NCBI RefSeq assembly: GCF_016775155.1
Contig: NZ_JAEUGD010000061.1
Location: 59,076-123,075 of the forward strand
From: Fulvivirga marina
GTDB taxonomy: Bacteria; Bacteroidota; Bacteroidia; Cytophagales; Cyclobacteriaceae
DNA length: 64,000 nt
Reading direction: 5' to 3'
In this document: positions 1 through 7,632 of the stretch, piece by piece
How the letters are laid out: every line of letters starts with the position of its first letter
Numbering within the stretch: the stretch's first letter is position 1
Notes under the pieces: model-generated
Told to the model about the DNA's origin: nothing
What the model saw: the letters and a program-made list of their open reading frames with translations, nothing else
Databases searched by the model: none
Position numbers and translations under genes: made by a program

Positions 1-2
1 CA

Positions 3-743
3 CTAAAAGAACTTTTATATAAAATGGCTGACGATCAACTTATCATTGGCCACAGGAACTCTGAATGGACCGGAATGGGACCATTGCTGGAAGAAGATAT
101 TGCATTTTCATCGATGGCTCAGGATAAAGTAGGACAAAGCCATGCATTATACCAGATGTTACATAGCCTAGGAGAGAGCGAGCCAGATACTGTTGCTTTC
201 ACCAGAAATGCAGAACAGTTCCATAACTGTACACTGACAGAACTTCCAAATGGAGAATATGACTTTAGCCTGATCAGGCATTTCCTTTTTGATACCGCCG
301 AGGCAATACGCTTTGAACTGCTAACTGAGTCAAGCTACGCTCCTTTGGCACAACTGGCAAAAAAAATACAAGGCGAGATCAGATACCATACCATGCATGC
401 TAATGCATGGATAAAGCAATTAGGTTCAGCAACTGAGGAAAGTGTTAACAGACTTCAAACTTCGCTTGAGAAAGCGCTACCTTATGCCCTGGGCATTTTT
501 GAACCATCTCCTTATGAACAGGAGCTAATAGCTGAAGGCATATTTGCAGGAGAAGAGGTTTTGAAAGAAAAATGGATCAGCCGAATTACAGAGATATTAT
601 CTCAAACCAGTCTTCAATTACCTGATTTAAGCACTTTAAAGCCTGAATTTGGAGGGAGAACAGGGCAGCATACAGAGCATTTGCAACCTCTTGTTGAAGA
701 AATGTCAGAAGTATTTAGAATAGATCCGGGTGCAGAGTGGTAA
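3..743 (+). CDS. paaC: Phenylacetyl-CoA epoxidase subunit PaaC, 5'-truncated by window edge
   Basis: PaaC is the non-catalytic ferritin-like partner of PaaA in the multicomponent phenylacetyl-CoA 1,2-epoxidase, in the cytoplasmic aerobic phenylacetate pathway. The protein matches PaaC along its whole length. Recognisable blocks are a Q-x-F-x-N segment near residue 65, an E-x-R-Y-H segment near residue 120 and a G-R-T-G-Q-H-T-E-H-L segment near the C-terminus. An ATG lies at 24, but the frame stays open to the window edge, and the upstream codons (read LKELLYK) align with the E. coli PaaC N-terminus. The true start is therefore probably outside the window, and the ATG is an internal Met. The paaD gene follows 39 nt downstream, as expected for a paaABCDE order. 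Confidence 0.93.
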   Translation, partial: LKELLYKMADDQLIIGHRNSEWTGMGPLLEEDIAFSSMAQDKVGQSHALYQMLHSLGESEPDTVAFTRNAEQFHNCTLTELPNGEYDFSLIRHFLFDTAEAIRFELLTESSYAPLAQLAKKIQGEIRYHTMHANAWIKQLGSATEESVNRLQTSLEKALPYALGIFEPSPYEQELIAEGIFAGEEVLKEKWISRITEILSQTSLQLPDLSTLKPEFGGRTGQHTEHLQPLVEEMSEVFRIDPGAEW

Positions 744-782
744 CTTTGAACTTCAATAGCACGCTTACTGTTAAGGTTTTGA

Positions 783-1265
783 ATGCAAATTACTGAAGAA
801 CAAATATTAGAATGGCTTGATGCTGTAAAAGATCCTGAAATACCAGTACTATCGCTGGTTGACTTGGGAGTGATCACCGATATTGACATCGACGATCATC
901 GTGTACGAGTCACAATGACACCCACATTTGTAGGGTGCCCGGCCATTGATTACATGAAGCAGGATATTACTGATGTCCTTAACAGCTATGGTATTGATCA
1001 TGTAGATGTTGAGGTCTCTTTTGAAAAGTCATGGAACTCTAATATGATTACAGATAAAGGCCGAAAAGCACTCAAAGACTTCGGTCTTGCCCCTCCCCCA
1101 AAACATAATCTCATCGTAGATATTGATATACTTGAGAACATTGAATGTCCAAATTGTGGAAGTACTAACACAGTGCTAAATACTCCCTTTGGGCCTACAG
1201 CATGCCGTTCTATCCATCATTGCAATGACTGTAAAGAGACTTTCGAGCAATTTAAGCCCGTTTAG
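783..1265 (+). CDS. paaD: Phenylacetyl-CoA epoxidase assembly protein PaaD
   Basis: PaaD is a MIP18/DUF59-family protein thought to help mature the iron-sulfur cluster of the PaaE reductase in the phenylacetyl-CoA epoxidase system. The N-terminal half carries the DUF59 signature (V-K-D-P-E-I-P-V-L-S near residue 16 and a T-P-T-F-V-G-C-P segment near 47). The C-terminal part has two Cys pairs (C-P-N-C and C-N-D-C), a zinc-ribbon-like tail typical of PaaD. At 160 residues it has the usual family length. It follows paaC and is the last gene of the operon here; the next gene is convergent. Confidence 0.92.
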   Translation: MQITEEQILEWLDAVKDPEIPVLSLVDLGVITDIDIDDHRVRVTMTPTFVGCPAIDYMKQDITDVLNSYGIDHVDVEVSFEKSWNSNMITDKGRKALKDFGLAPPPKHNLIVDIDILENIECPNCGSTNTVLNTPFGPTACRSIHHCNDCKETFEQFKPV

Positions 1266-1302
1266 CATCTAATTCTAAAACTTAACCTCCTTATACAGCA
1301 AA

Positions 1303-1326
1303 GCCCCTGAACAAAAGTCCAGAGGC
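1303..1326. terminator. Possible bidirectional terminator between convergent genes
   Basis: A seven-position stem (1303-1309 with 1320-1326, one mismatch) sits between the paaD stop and the stop of the convergent minus-strand gene. On the minus strand it is followed by a short T run. It is weak but well placed. Confidence 0.4.
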
Positions 1327-1351
1327 CTCTACCTAAACAAAATATACAAAA

Positions 1352-2602
1352 TCAATTAAAGCTCACTTCCTTTATGTCTTCCCACTTCACATAGATTGGA
1401 TCATTACCTCCTTTAAAAACCAACACCCCAGTATTGTGGTCAGATACATCCTGCCGTTCTCCTAAAAGTATCTTTTCACCATTCTTAAGTTCCACATTGC
1501 TGTAGTCGTAGTTCTTCGGCATTATTTTTTTAATATTACCGAAGGGTATGAAGTATTCTAAGTGGTTATCCTTGCCCTGAAGCATCTCATAACTATACTC
1601 TTCATCCAGGTCGTAAACTATTTTTCCTTTTATGGTTTCTCCACCCGTTGTAACCACAAGGCCCTCTAACTGCCTTTGGCCTTTAAAATCAATATATTTT
1701 TTCAGAGGGAATGATGGTTTGCTCAGAAATTCCACCTTCTTAAACTCCTTCCATGGTATATCCACGCGCCCCAATTTCTCGGTAGTTACTACGATCCCAC
1801 GGTTTTCAGAATTCACATCATTGGTACCTCTTAAATCCATATCACGACCTGACTTTAGCTCTATCCGACTGCTATTATAGCCTTCTCTTTCTATGGATGA
1901 AATATTACCAAATTCTATTGATAACTCACCATCCTCTGTATCACCATCAAGCTTATCTGTAGAAAGACGCTCATCATGATCCCATTGAATATAACCGGTA
2001 AATGTACCTTCATATGTCTCGACCACCCCAAACAATGGCTCCCCAAATGCCGATGCTGACTTCCCATTACCTTCTCCAAACTCTATAATTTCGATTCTTC
2101 CCCAACTAATGGAGATCTCACCAAGTTCCGCATCAATAATCTTTACATCAGTGCCGACATCATTGTACCCCTCTCCTTTTATTTCCTTCTTCGTTCCGTT
2201 TTGGAACGTCACTTCTACCTTGTTTCGGTTAAAGGGCTTGATTGTTTTTATCTCTCCAAACTGACAAACCAACTGATGGGTGTGATCATATTCATCCATA
2301 CGATAACTGATACTACTGGCTATCCAGTTAACAAAACCTTCCCCAAAACTTTGATGCCGCTCTTCCAACTCTCGACGCTGATCTCTGGTAAGGTATTGTA
2401 GGTTGTCATTTTCTTCTTTTGAACTATTAAAAATATCTGTCCAAAAGACTTCTTCTTTTCCCCACCGCAAGGGACCTTCAAATGTTTTACCGTCTATGGT
2501 TACAATCTTCCCATAGATATATCCCCCATTTTGAGCATGAACCGGTGAAGTAGCAAAGTTTGTAAGAAAAATGAGAGTGAATAAATAAAAAAACTGTTTC
2601 AT
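1352..2602 (-). CDS. Secreted three-repeat protein of unknown function (paralogue B)
   Basis: I do not recognise the family. The 416-residue protein has a Sec signal peptide (hydrophobic residues 4-17, cut after A-Q at about 24). It then has three imperfect repeats at roughly residues 28-175, 190-293 and 312-416. Each opens with a G-x-V-x-T-x-x-G-x-T-F-x-G-x-I-x-W motif, passes through F-G-x-I-x-x-I and a V-E-L-K-N-G strand, and ends W-x-x-I-K-x-V-x-F. The pattern suggests repeated small beta-barrel-like modules in the periplasm or on the surface. A close paralogue lies at 4630-5895, with a LytS/LytTR pair between them, all on the same strand. A 201-bp gap holding three regularly spaced direct repeats separates this gene from the regulator, suggesting its own regulated promoter. 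Confidence 0.8.
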   Translation of the reverse strand: MKQFFYLFTLIFLTNFATSPVHAQNGGYIYGKIVTIDGKTFEGPLRWGKEEVFWTDIFNSSKEENDNLQYLTRDQRRELEERHQSFGEGFVNWIASSISYRMDEYDHTHQLVCQFGEIKTIKPFNRNKVEVTFQNGTKKEIKGEGYNDVGTDVKIIDAELGEISISWGRIEIIEFGEGNGKSASAFGEPLFGVVETYEGTFTGYIQWDHDERLSTDKLDGDTEDGELSIEFGNISSIEREGYNSSRIELKSGRDMDLRGTNDVNSENRGIVVTTEKLGRVDIPWKEFKKVEFLSKPSFPLKKYIDFKGQRQLEGLVVTTGGETIKGKIVYDLDEEYSYEMLQGKDNHLEYFIPFGNIKKIMPKNYDYSNVELKNGEKILLGERQDVSDHNTGVLVFKGGNDPIYVKWEDIKEVSFN

Positions 2603-2614
2603 AGTAATTTTGAG

Positions 2615-2658
2615 TTTTGACCTTGAAAGTAATTTGACCTTTTATTGTTTTTGACCTT
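2615..2658. promoter_or_regulatory. Three direct repeats TTTTGACCTT-like at exact 17-bp spacing
   Basis: The core TGACCTT occurs at 2618, 2635 and 2652 on the plus strand (AAGGTCA in the sense of the downstream minus-strand gene that starts at 2602). The spacing is exactly 17 bp both times, each copy is preceded by a T run, and the block sits 13-56 nt upstream of the ATG. It looks like an iterated regulator-binding site. The nearby LytTR protein is the obvious candidate, although 17 bp differs from the usual 21-22 bp period of LytTR direct repeats. Confidence 0.5.
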
Positions 2659-2803
2659 ATACTTCAAATGTCGTTACTCGCATACATTATAAAAAGGAGA
2701 TAAGGATGAGGCGGTATATTACATCCCTCAATCGGGATATGTCAGGACCAATCCGACGCCATGATTTCCACACAAACACTAATAAGCATTTATTTAAGAC
2801 TTC

Positions 2804-3559
2804 TTACTGGTCCAGCCAGAGTTTAAATTCCGGAGTCTTTTCAGAACTAATAATTACTTCATCATCAGCCTCCGGCGTAAGGTTGATCTTTATTCTACCC
2901 TTAAAATATGGGTATATCTCACTAATAGAATCAAATTTTACCACATACTTCCTATTGGCTCTGAAGAAAATCTTTGGATCCAACTGTTGGTCAATGGACT
3001 CCAGTGGGTGGTCATAGGGGTATTTCCTATCATCATTAGTAACAATGTAAGTTAACTTATTCTGACTATAGAAGTACGCAATTTTTTCAACTGGTACCGC
3101 TAATATTTTATTGCCGCTCCGGATCATAAATCTCATTTTATATTCCTTCTCACGGCTCTCAATCATCTTCCGTAACTGTTCGTACGGTATTGCCTGAGTC
3201 GGTCCTGATAACTTTTTAAACTTATCAATGCTGGCTTGCAGTCGCTCTTTATTAACCGGCTTCAGCAAATAATCAATGCTATTGGTTTCAAATGCCTTTA
3301 CAGCATACTGATCATAGGCAGTTGTAAAAATTACCGGTTTATCTACCTGTACCTGTCTGAATATTTCAAAACTCAGTCCGTCTAACAACCGGATGTCGCT
3401 TATAATCAAATCCGGATGTTCATTTTGTTCAAGCCAATCCACAGCATCCTCTACAGACTTCAAAACACCGACAACATTCAGTTGATCATCTACCTCCTGA
3501 AGCAGGTTTTGCAATTTATCTGCTGCTAAAGTTTCATCTTCAAAAATAAGAACTGTCAT
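2804..3559 (-). CDS. LytTR-family response regulator
   Basis: This is a two-component response regulator of the LytR/AlgR type. Residues 1-120 form a receiver domain with the acidic pair E-D-E near 6-8, the phospho-acceptor Asp in L-I-I-S-D-I-R (about 55), T-T-A-Y near 81 and the conserved Lys in L-L-K-P-V near 102. Residues 150-250 form a LytTR DNA-binding domain (F-M-I-R-S-G-N-K near 145, F-F-R-A-N-R-K-Y-V near 200). The gene lies 23 nt downstream of the sensor kinase gene and is presumably co-transcribed with it. The two flanking genes encode paralogous secreted repeat proteins, which are plausible targets or partners. Confidence 0.93.
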   Translation of the reverse strand: MTVLIFEDETLAADKLQNLLQEVDDQLNVVGVLKSVEDAVDWLEQNEHPDLIISDIRLLDGLSFEIFRQVQVDKPVIFTTAYDQYAVKAFETNSIDYLLKPVNKERLQASIDKFKKLSGPTQAIPYEQLRKMIESREKEYKMRFMIRSGNKILAVPVEKIAYFYSQNKLTYIVTNDDRKYPYDHPLESIDQQLDPKIFFRANRKYVVKFDSISEIYPYFKGRIKINLTPEADDEVIISSEKTPEFKLWLDQ

Positions 3560-3582
3560 TTCAATCTATATTTTCAGCTATG

Positions 3583-4605
3583 CTATACATTTTCCACCTC
3601 CAGTAACGGTACCCTTACCTCAAAGCTGTTGTCTCCACTTAGCACCTTCACTTCCTGATTTGTAAAGTAAGCATACCGCCTACGAATATTATCCAAACCA
3701 CTGCGGGAGCTATCCTTTAGCTCTTCAGACCTCGGATATAGCGAATTCCTCACAATAAAATAATTATCATCGCTACTCTTAAGCAAGATATGCAAAGGTC
3801 TCTTTTCACTTATTATATTATGCTTAATGGCATTTTCCACCAGCATTTGCAATGTCATAGGTGGTATCATTTTCATCTTGTCCTTACTTTCGATATCCTC
3901 AGTAAAAACAATCATATCCTCAAACCTCGTTTTAAGCAGAGCAATATACGATTTGATAAAACTCAATTCCTCATCCAACAATATCAGGTCTTCATCTTTG
4001 GATCGCAATATAGTCCTATATACATCTGCAAAATTATCGAGAAAGTTTTTAGAGAGGTCTTTATCCTTGTCTATTAAAGAAGAAAGAATATTGAGATTAT
4101 TGAAAAGAAAATGTGGATCGAGGTGATTCTTAAGAGACTCCAGCTGTGTCCTGATATTTTCTTTTTTGAACTTTTCAGCATTCAGTGCTGATTTCTTCCA
4201 ATGCTGAAGAAAATGCAGGCTAAAATAAATTGAAAATACTGGAATAAACATGATCAACCCATAGACATTCATCACTATAAATTGCTCTCCGGTTGGAGGA
4301 TTAGAGGTAAACATGGCCTTAAAAGTGAGGTATGCCAGGTTGATAATGATCAGAGAATATATAATACCCAGAAGAAGGTGGGTAAAGAATCGGCGATTTC
4401 CATAACTCAGCCATGGAAAATGTTTATCCAACTGAATGGTGATAAGCTTGTTTCCAAACCATAGCAGGACCAAAACTACCACAACCCAGGTCCCGGTAAA
4501 GTATAATGCAGAATCAATATCCATCTGCCATAAATAATAAATCAGTATGGCAAATAAAACCATACTGATCCCCCAGATACATATATTTTTTTGCTTTAAC
4601 ACCAA
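3583..4605 (-). CDS. LytS/YehU-type sensor histidine kinase
   Basis: This is a membrane histidine kinase of the His_kinase (PF06580) class, partner of the adjacent LytTR regulator. Four hydrophobic segments span roughly residues 8-26, 36-52, 70-92 and 105-130, with no obvious periplasmic sensor domain. The phospho-acceptor motif N-H-L-D-P-H-F-L-F-N-N-L lies at about residues 160-171, followed by an ATPase region with L-V-E-N-A-I-K-H-N near 258. The start is uncertain: residue 1 is a TTG, followed by a GTG, and the first in-frame ATG is at 4563, inside the first membrane segment. The gene lies 24 nt downstream of the paralogous secreted protein at 4630-5895. Confidence 0.92.
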   Translation of the reverse strand: MVLKQKNICIWGISMVLFAILIYYLWQMDIDSALYFTGTWVVVVLVLLWFGNKLITIQLDKHFPWLSYGNRRFFTHLLLGIIYSLIIINLAYLTFKAMFTSNPPTGEQFIVMNVYGLIMFIPVFSIYFSLHFLQHWKKSALNAEKFKKENIRTQLESLKNHLDPHFLFNNLNILSSLIDKDKDLSKNFLDNFADVYRTILRSKDEDLILLDEELSFIKSYIALLKTRFEDMIVFTEDIESKDKMKMIPPMTLQMLVENAIKHNIISEKRPLHILLKSSDDNYFIVRNSLYPRSEELKDSSRSGLDNIRRRYAYFTNQEVKVLSGDNSFEVRVPLLEVENV

Positions 4606-4629
4606 GATCGGACAAGCTGCATAAAAGTC

Positions 4630-5895
4630 TTAATCAAAAACTATTTCCATGATATTCTTCCAATCGATAAACTCTTGCTCTGTGCCTCCTTTTTTCAGGA
4701 TCAGAATACCATCATTTTCATCAGATACATCTCGCATACCTCCAAGCAGCAGTGTTGTGCCATTTTTCAGTTCAACCAGCGAATAGTCGTAGTTTTTAGG
4801 TGTTACTTTCCTGATATTTCTGAAAGGTATATGATATTGAATCTCATCGTCCATCCCCTCCAGAATTTCCACATCCCATGATTCATCAATATCATAAATT
4901 ATGATACCAGATACACTTTTCCCTTCATATAAATATACCGTACCATTAAGCTCTCTGGGCACTGGATAACTTTCATAGGGCAGCCCGCTATTTCTAGCCG
5001 TTGAAAATTCAACACTTTTAAATGCCTTCCAGGAAATCTCTATTTTCCCTGTCCCTTCAACCGAAACTATTACACCTCTGTTTCCCGAATCTACATCATT
5101 AGAATTGGTAAGGAAATAAGTGCTGCCTGATTTTAGCAAAACGTTGCTACCATTATTGTCCTTTTCTATTCGCTTAATATTTGAAAAGCTAATGGAAACC
5201 TGCCCGCTTCGAGCATCCCCATCCAATTTATCAACGCTTAATCGTTCATCATGATCCCACTGCACGAAGCCTGTAAAACTACCTTTACGAGCAGTTTCTA
5301 CTGTCCCAAACAACGGATTACCCATAACAGCAGACAGCTTATCAGGACCCTGTTCAAATTCAATTTTAAGAAGTTTGTTCCAGGCGATGGTGACAAGACC
5401 TAACTCCTTATCCATAACTTTAATATCACCCCCAAGGTCATTATACCCTTCTCCTCCAATTTCAAGCTTCACTCCATTCTTAAGAATCAGGTTAACTCTG
5501 GAAGGGCCTGTTATTTCAACTATTTTAATATCTCCGAACCGGGAAACAAACTGATGAGATACTGAACTTCCCTTGTCGTCCCAAATGCTGGAAAGCCTCC
5601 AGTCAAAATCGAGCCAGGAAGTGTTTTCTTTTGTTTTTTTAGAAACATCCCCATAATTATTCCTATAAAGTTTGATACCATTGAAGAGGTCATTCCAAAA
5701 AGCCTCTTCTTTTCCCCATCGGATCTGCCCGTGATAGGTATTGCTTACAGTATAAACCTTACCGTAAATAAACCCTGCACCAGATTGTGCATTAGCCTTT
5801 GAAAAAACAATCAATAACGCAATCAACACACCAAAGAAGAACTGAATTACCCTTCCGTGCTTTCTCCACAAATCAGTATATTGCATATTGCTCAT
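4630..5895 (-). CDS. Secreted three-repeat protein of unknown function (paralogue A)
   Basis: This is a paralogue of the gene at 1352-2602, with the same architecture: an N-terminal signal sequence (hydrophobic stretch ending K-A-N-A-Q) and three repeats. They share G-x-V-x-T-x-x-x-G-x-x-G-x-I/V-x-W openings and a D-H-D-E-R-L-S-x-D-K-L-D-G block in repeat two, which is nearly identical in both proteins. The frame is open from a GTG at 5994, but the ATG at 5895 (or 5886) places the signal peptide normally, so I use 5895. The gene is immediately upstream of the sensor kinase and probably its operon partner. It could be a sensory or envelope partner of the kinase; the function is unknown. Confidence 0.8.
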   Translation of the reverse strand: MSNMQYTDLWRKHGRVIQFFFGVLIALLIVFSKANAQSGAGFIYGKVYTVSNTYHGQIRWGKEEAFWNDLFNGIKLYRNNYGDVSKKTKENTSWLDFDWRLSSIWDDKGSSVSHQFVSRFGDIKIVEITGPSRVNLILKNGVKLEIGGEGYNDLGGDIKVMDKELGLVTIAWNKLLKIEFEQGPDKLSAVMGNPLFGTVETARKGSFTGFVQWDHDERLSVDKLDGDARSGQVSISFSNIKRIEKDNNGSNVLLKSGSTYFLTNSNDVDSGNRGVIVSVEGTGKIEISWKAFKSVEFSTARNSGLPYESYPVPRELNGTVYLYEGKSVSGIIIYDIDESWDVEILEGMDDEIQYHIPFRNIRKVTPKNYDYSLVELKNGTTLLLGGMRDVSDENDGILILKKGGTEQEFIDWKNIMEIVFD

Positions 5896-6009
5896 GTGGT
5901 AAAGAAATGATAAGCAAAGGTTAGAAAAAAGGTTTAGTCGCTCTAACAGGCAATATACAGACTGGAAAGGGATATAGGCAGACTGAACCAGCACAAGCGA
6001 GAAAAGAAA

Positions 6010-6360
6010 TTAACCACCTATCTGTTTCACTCGGTAGCCCTCGTCTCTCAAAATATCAGAAGCCTTTTGCCTGAAGTCCCCTTGTATTAATATTTCGCCA
6101 TCCTTTGCAGAACCTCCAACACCACATTTAGACTTCAACAGCTTACCCAGTTCCTTCAGGTCATCCTGACTTCCAACAAACCCGCTTATTAAGGTAACCT
6201 GCTTGCCACCACGAGCTTTTTTATCCAACTCTACCCTAAGGTTTTGATCCCCGGGAGGCAAGGTTTCATCCTCTTCTTCTCCTTCATAGTTGTACTCATA
6301 ATCATCATTGGTAGAATACACTACGCCATCTCGGTTTTTCCACTTATTCTTTTTCGCCAT
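6010..6360 (-). CDS. yciH: SUI1/eIF1-like translation factor (YciH family)
   Basis: This is a cytoplasmic protein of the SUI1 fold, related to eukaryotic eIF1 and E. coli YciH, which influences the fidelity of translation initiation. A charged, acidic N-terminal tail (residues 1-40) precedes the SUI1 domain. Diagnostic features are [11 protein letters not shown] near residue 50, L-K-S-K-C-G-V-G-G near 77, and I-L-I-Q-G-D-F near 89. At 116 residues it has normal length. It starts 12 nt downstream of the PorP/SprF gene on the same strand and is probably co-transcribed with it. Confidence 0.92.
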   Translation of the reverse strand: MAKKNKWKNRDGVVYSTNDDYEYNYEGEEEDETLPPGDQNLRVELDKKARGGKQVTLISGFVGSQDDLKELGKLLKSKCGVGGSAKDGEILIQGDFRQKASDILRDEGYRVKQIGG

Positions 6361-6372
6361 TTCGTTCTATTT

Positions 6373-7419
6373 TTAAAAGTCAGGACAAGGGATTTGCATC
6401 ACATTTTTTGGAGGTTTACGCGGATCACGGCTCGACCATGAGTATGAAACAGAAAGCTCATGTGCTCCTCCACTACCGGAACCTAACTTAGATATGGTGT
6501 AGTCATAGCTATAGCCAATATTAAAGACTTCGCCATTACCTCCTTTTTTCGTAAACCCAACCAATAAGACCACTGATTCATTATTATTGAACCCCTCCAG
6601 CTTCTTAAAGGGTAAACCCCGGTACCAAGTACCAAAGATCAAAGGTTCAAGTGTCAAGTAAAGACCTAAATCCAATTGATCAAACTCACCTTGCGTTTTA
6701 TACTGAAAGGTTGGGGTCAAACTTCTCTCCTGAGGGCGCGCATACAGACCGCTACCCATGGTCCCGGAACTAAACATCAACTTCACACCACCATGTAGAG
6801 AAAGTTTTGTTGGTAACTCTTTAGGATCAGCACTTTCTTCAAAAGCCTGATTGGGCTTATTCAGGTGATGAGCCGCAACTCCAAGCCATGCATTTTTTGT
6901 ATAGATCACACCACCAGCAGAAAGATCTAAGAAATTTTTACTGAGATTTCCGAACGTCTCCCCTGTTGGGTTTAATATTTCACCTGTATTTGGATCAAAC
7001 TGATCCCCAAAAGTAAGATCGCTAAAATTAACATTCCTGTTAAAGAATGCAGCCTGCAAACCAGGCCTGAATGTCAGCCAATCTGTAATATAAAGCTGAT
7101 ATGCATACTGCAAACCTATACTCGTAGATTTTAAACCTGCCTGTCCTTCGGTATCACGCATCAACAGGAAGCCTACACCACTATTTTTATTTTCTATATA
7201 AGTATCAAAATAAGCTGATAAGGTAACAAAATTCGCCTCTATGGCTGGCCATTGATTACGGTAGTTCAACCCCACCCTAGGCTGCTGCATAGCACCTGCA
7301 AAGGCAGGGTTCAAATACAAAGGTGCAGCATAAAATTGAGAGAATTGTGGATCCTGAGCAGTTACCACAACAGGGGCAGCCAGCATCAATAGACAAAAAA
7401 GTATTAAAGATCTTCCCAT
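6373..7419 (-). CDS. PorP/SprF-family outer-membrane protein (type IX secretion-associated)
   Basis: PorP/SprF proteins are outer-membrane beta-barrels that accompany type IX secretion. SprF-like members are required to export or anchor the CHU_C-tailed partner encoded nearby. The protein has a signal peptide (cut after V-T-A-Q, about 22), the hallmark D-P-Q-F-S-Q-F-Y-A-A-P-L-Y-L-N-P-A-F-A-G block immediately after it, and alternating beta-strand character to the end. At 348 residues it has the normal length. The divergent 1469-residue CHU_C protein at 7633 is its likely cargo. The 213-bp divergent intergenic region must hold both promoters; I could not pick out convincing elements there. Confidence 0.92.
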   Translation of the reverse strand: MGRSLILFCLLMLAAPVVVTAQDPQFSQFYAAPLYLNPAFAGAMQQPRVGLNYRNQWPAIEANFVTLSAYFDTYIENKNSGVGFLLMRDTEGQAGLKSTSIGLQYAYQLYITDWLTFRPGLQAAFFNRNVNFSDLTFGDQFDPNTGEILNPTGETFGNLSKNFLDLSAGGVIYTKNAWLGVAAHHLNKPNQAFEESADPKELPTKLSLHGGVKLMFSSGTMGSGLYARPQERSLTPTFQYKTQGEFDQLDLGLYLTLEPLIFGTWYRGLPFKKLEGFNNNESVVLLVGFTKKGGNGEVFNIGYSYDYTISKLGSGSGGAHELSVSYSWSSRDPRKPPKNVMQIPCPDF

Positions 7420-7632
7420 GGAGATGTCCGATTTTTGCTTTGATAAGCAAAGTAGGAAATTAAACTAAAAATTTTTACAAGAACCAAAAATAAAGAAAGT
7501 TAGTGTTATAGCATAACGGCAATTTGCAGTTATTTGTATAAATTAGTATTGAATACTGTAAATAATAACATTACTCAATACAATCAGAGCTTACTTTTCT
7601 CAGTTATTAATTTTGAACTAATATAGATAGGA

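Noticed and set aside
2706..3017. Plus-strand ORF of 103 codons
   Set aside because: It overlaps the LytTR gene antisense, and its product matches nothing plausible.
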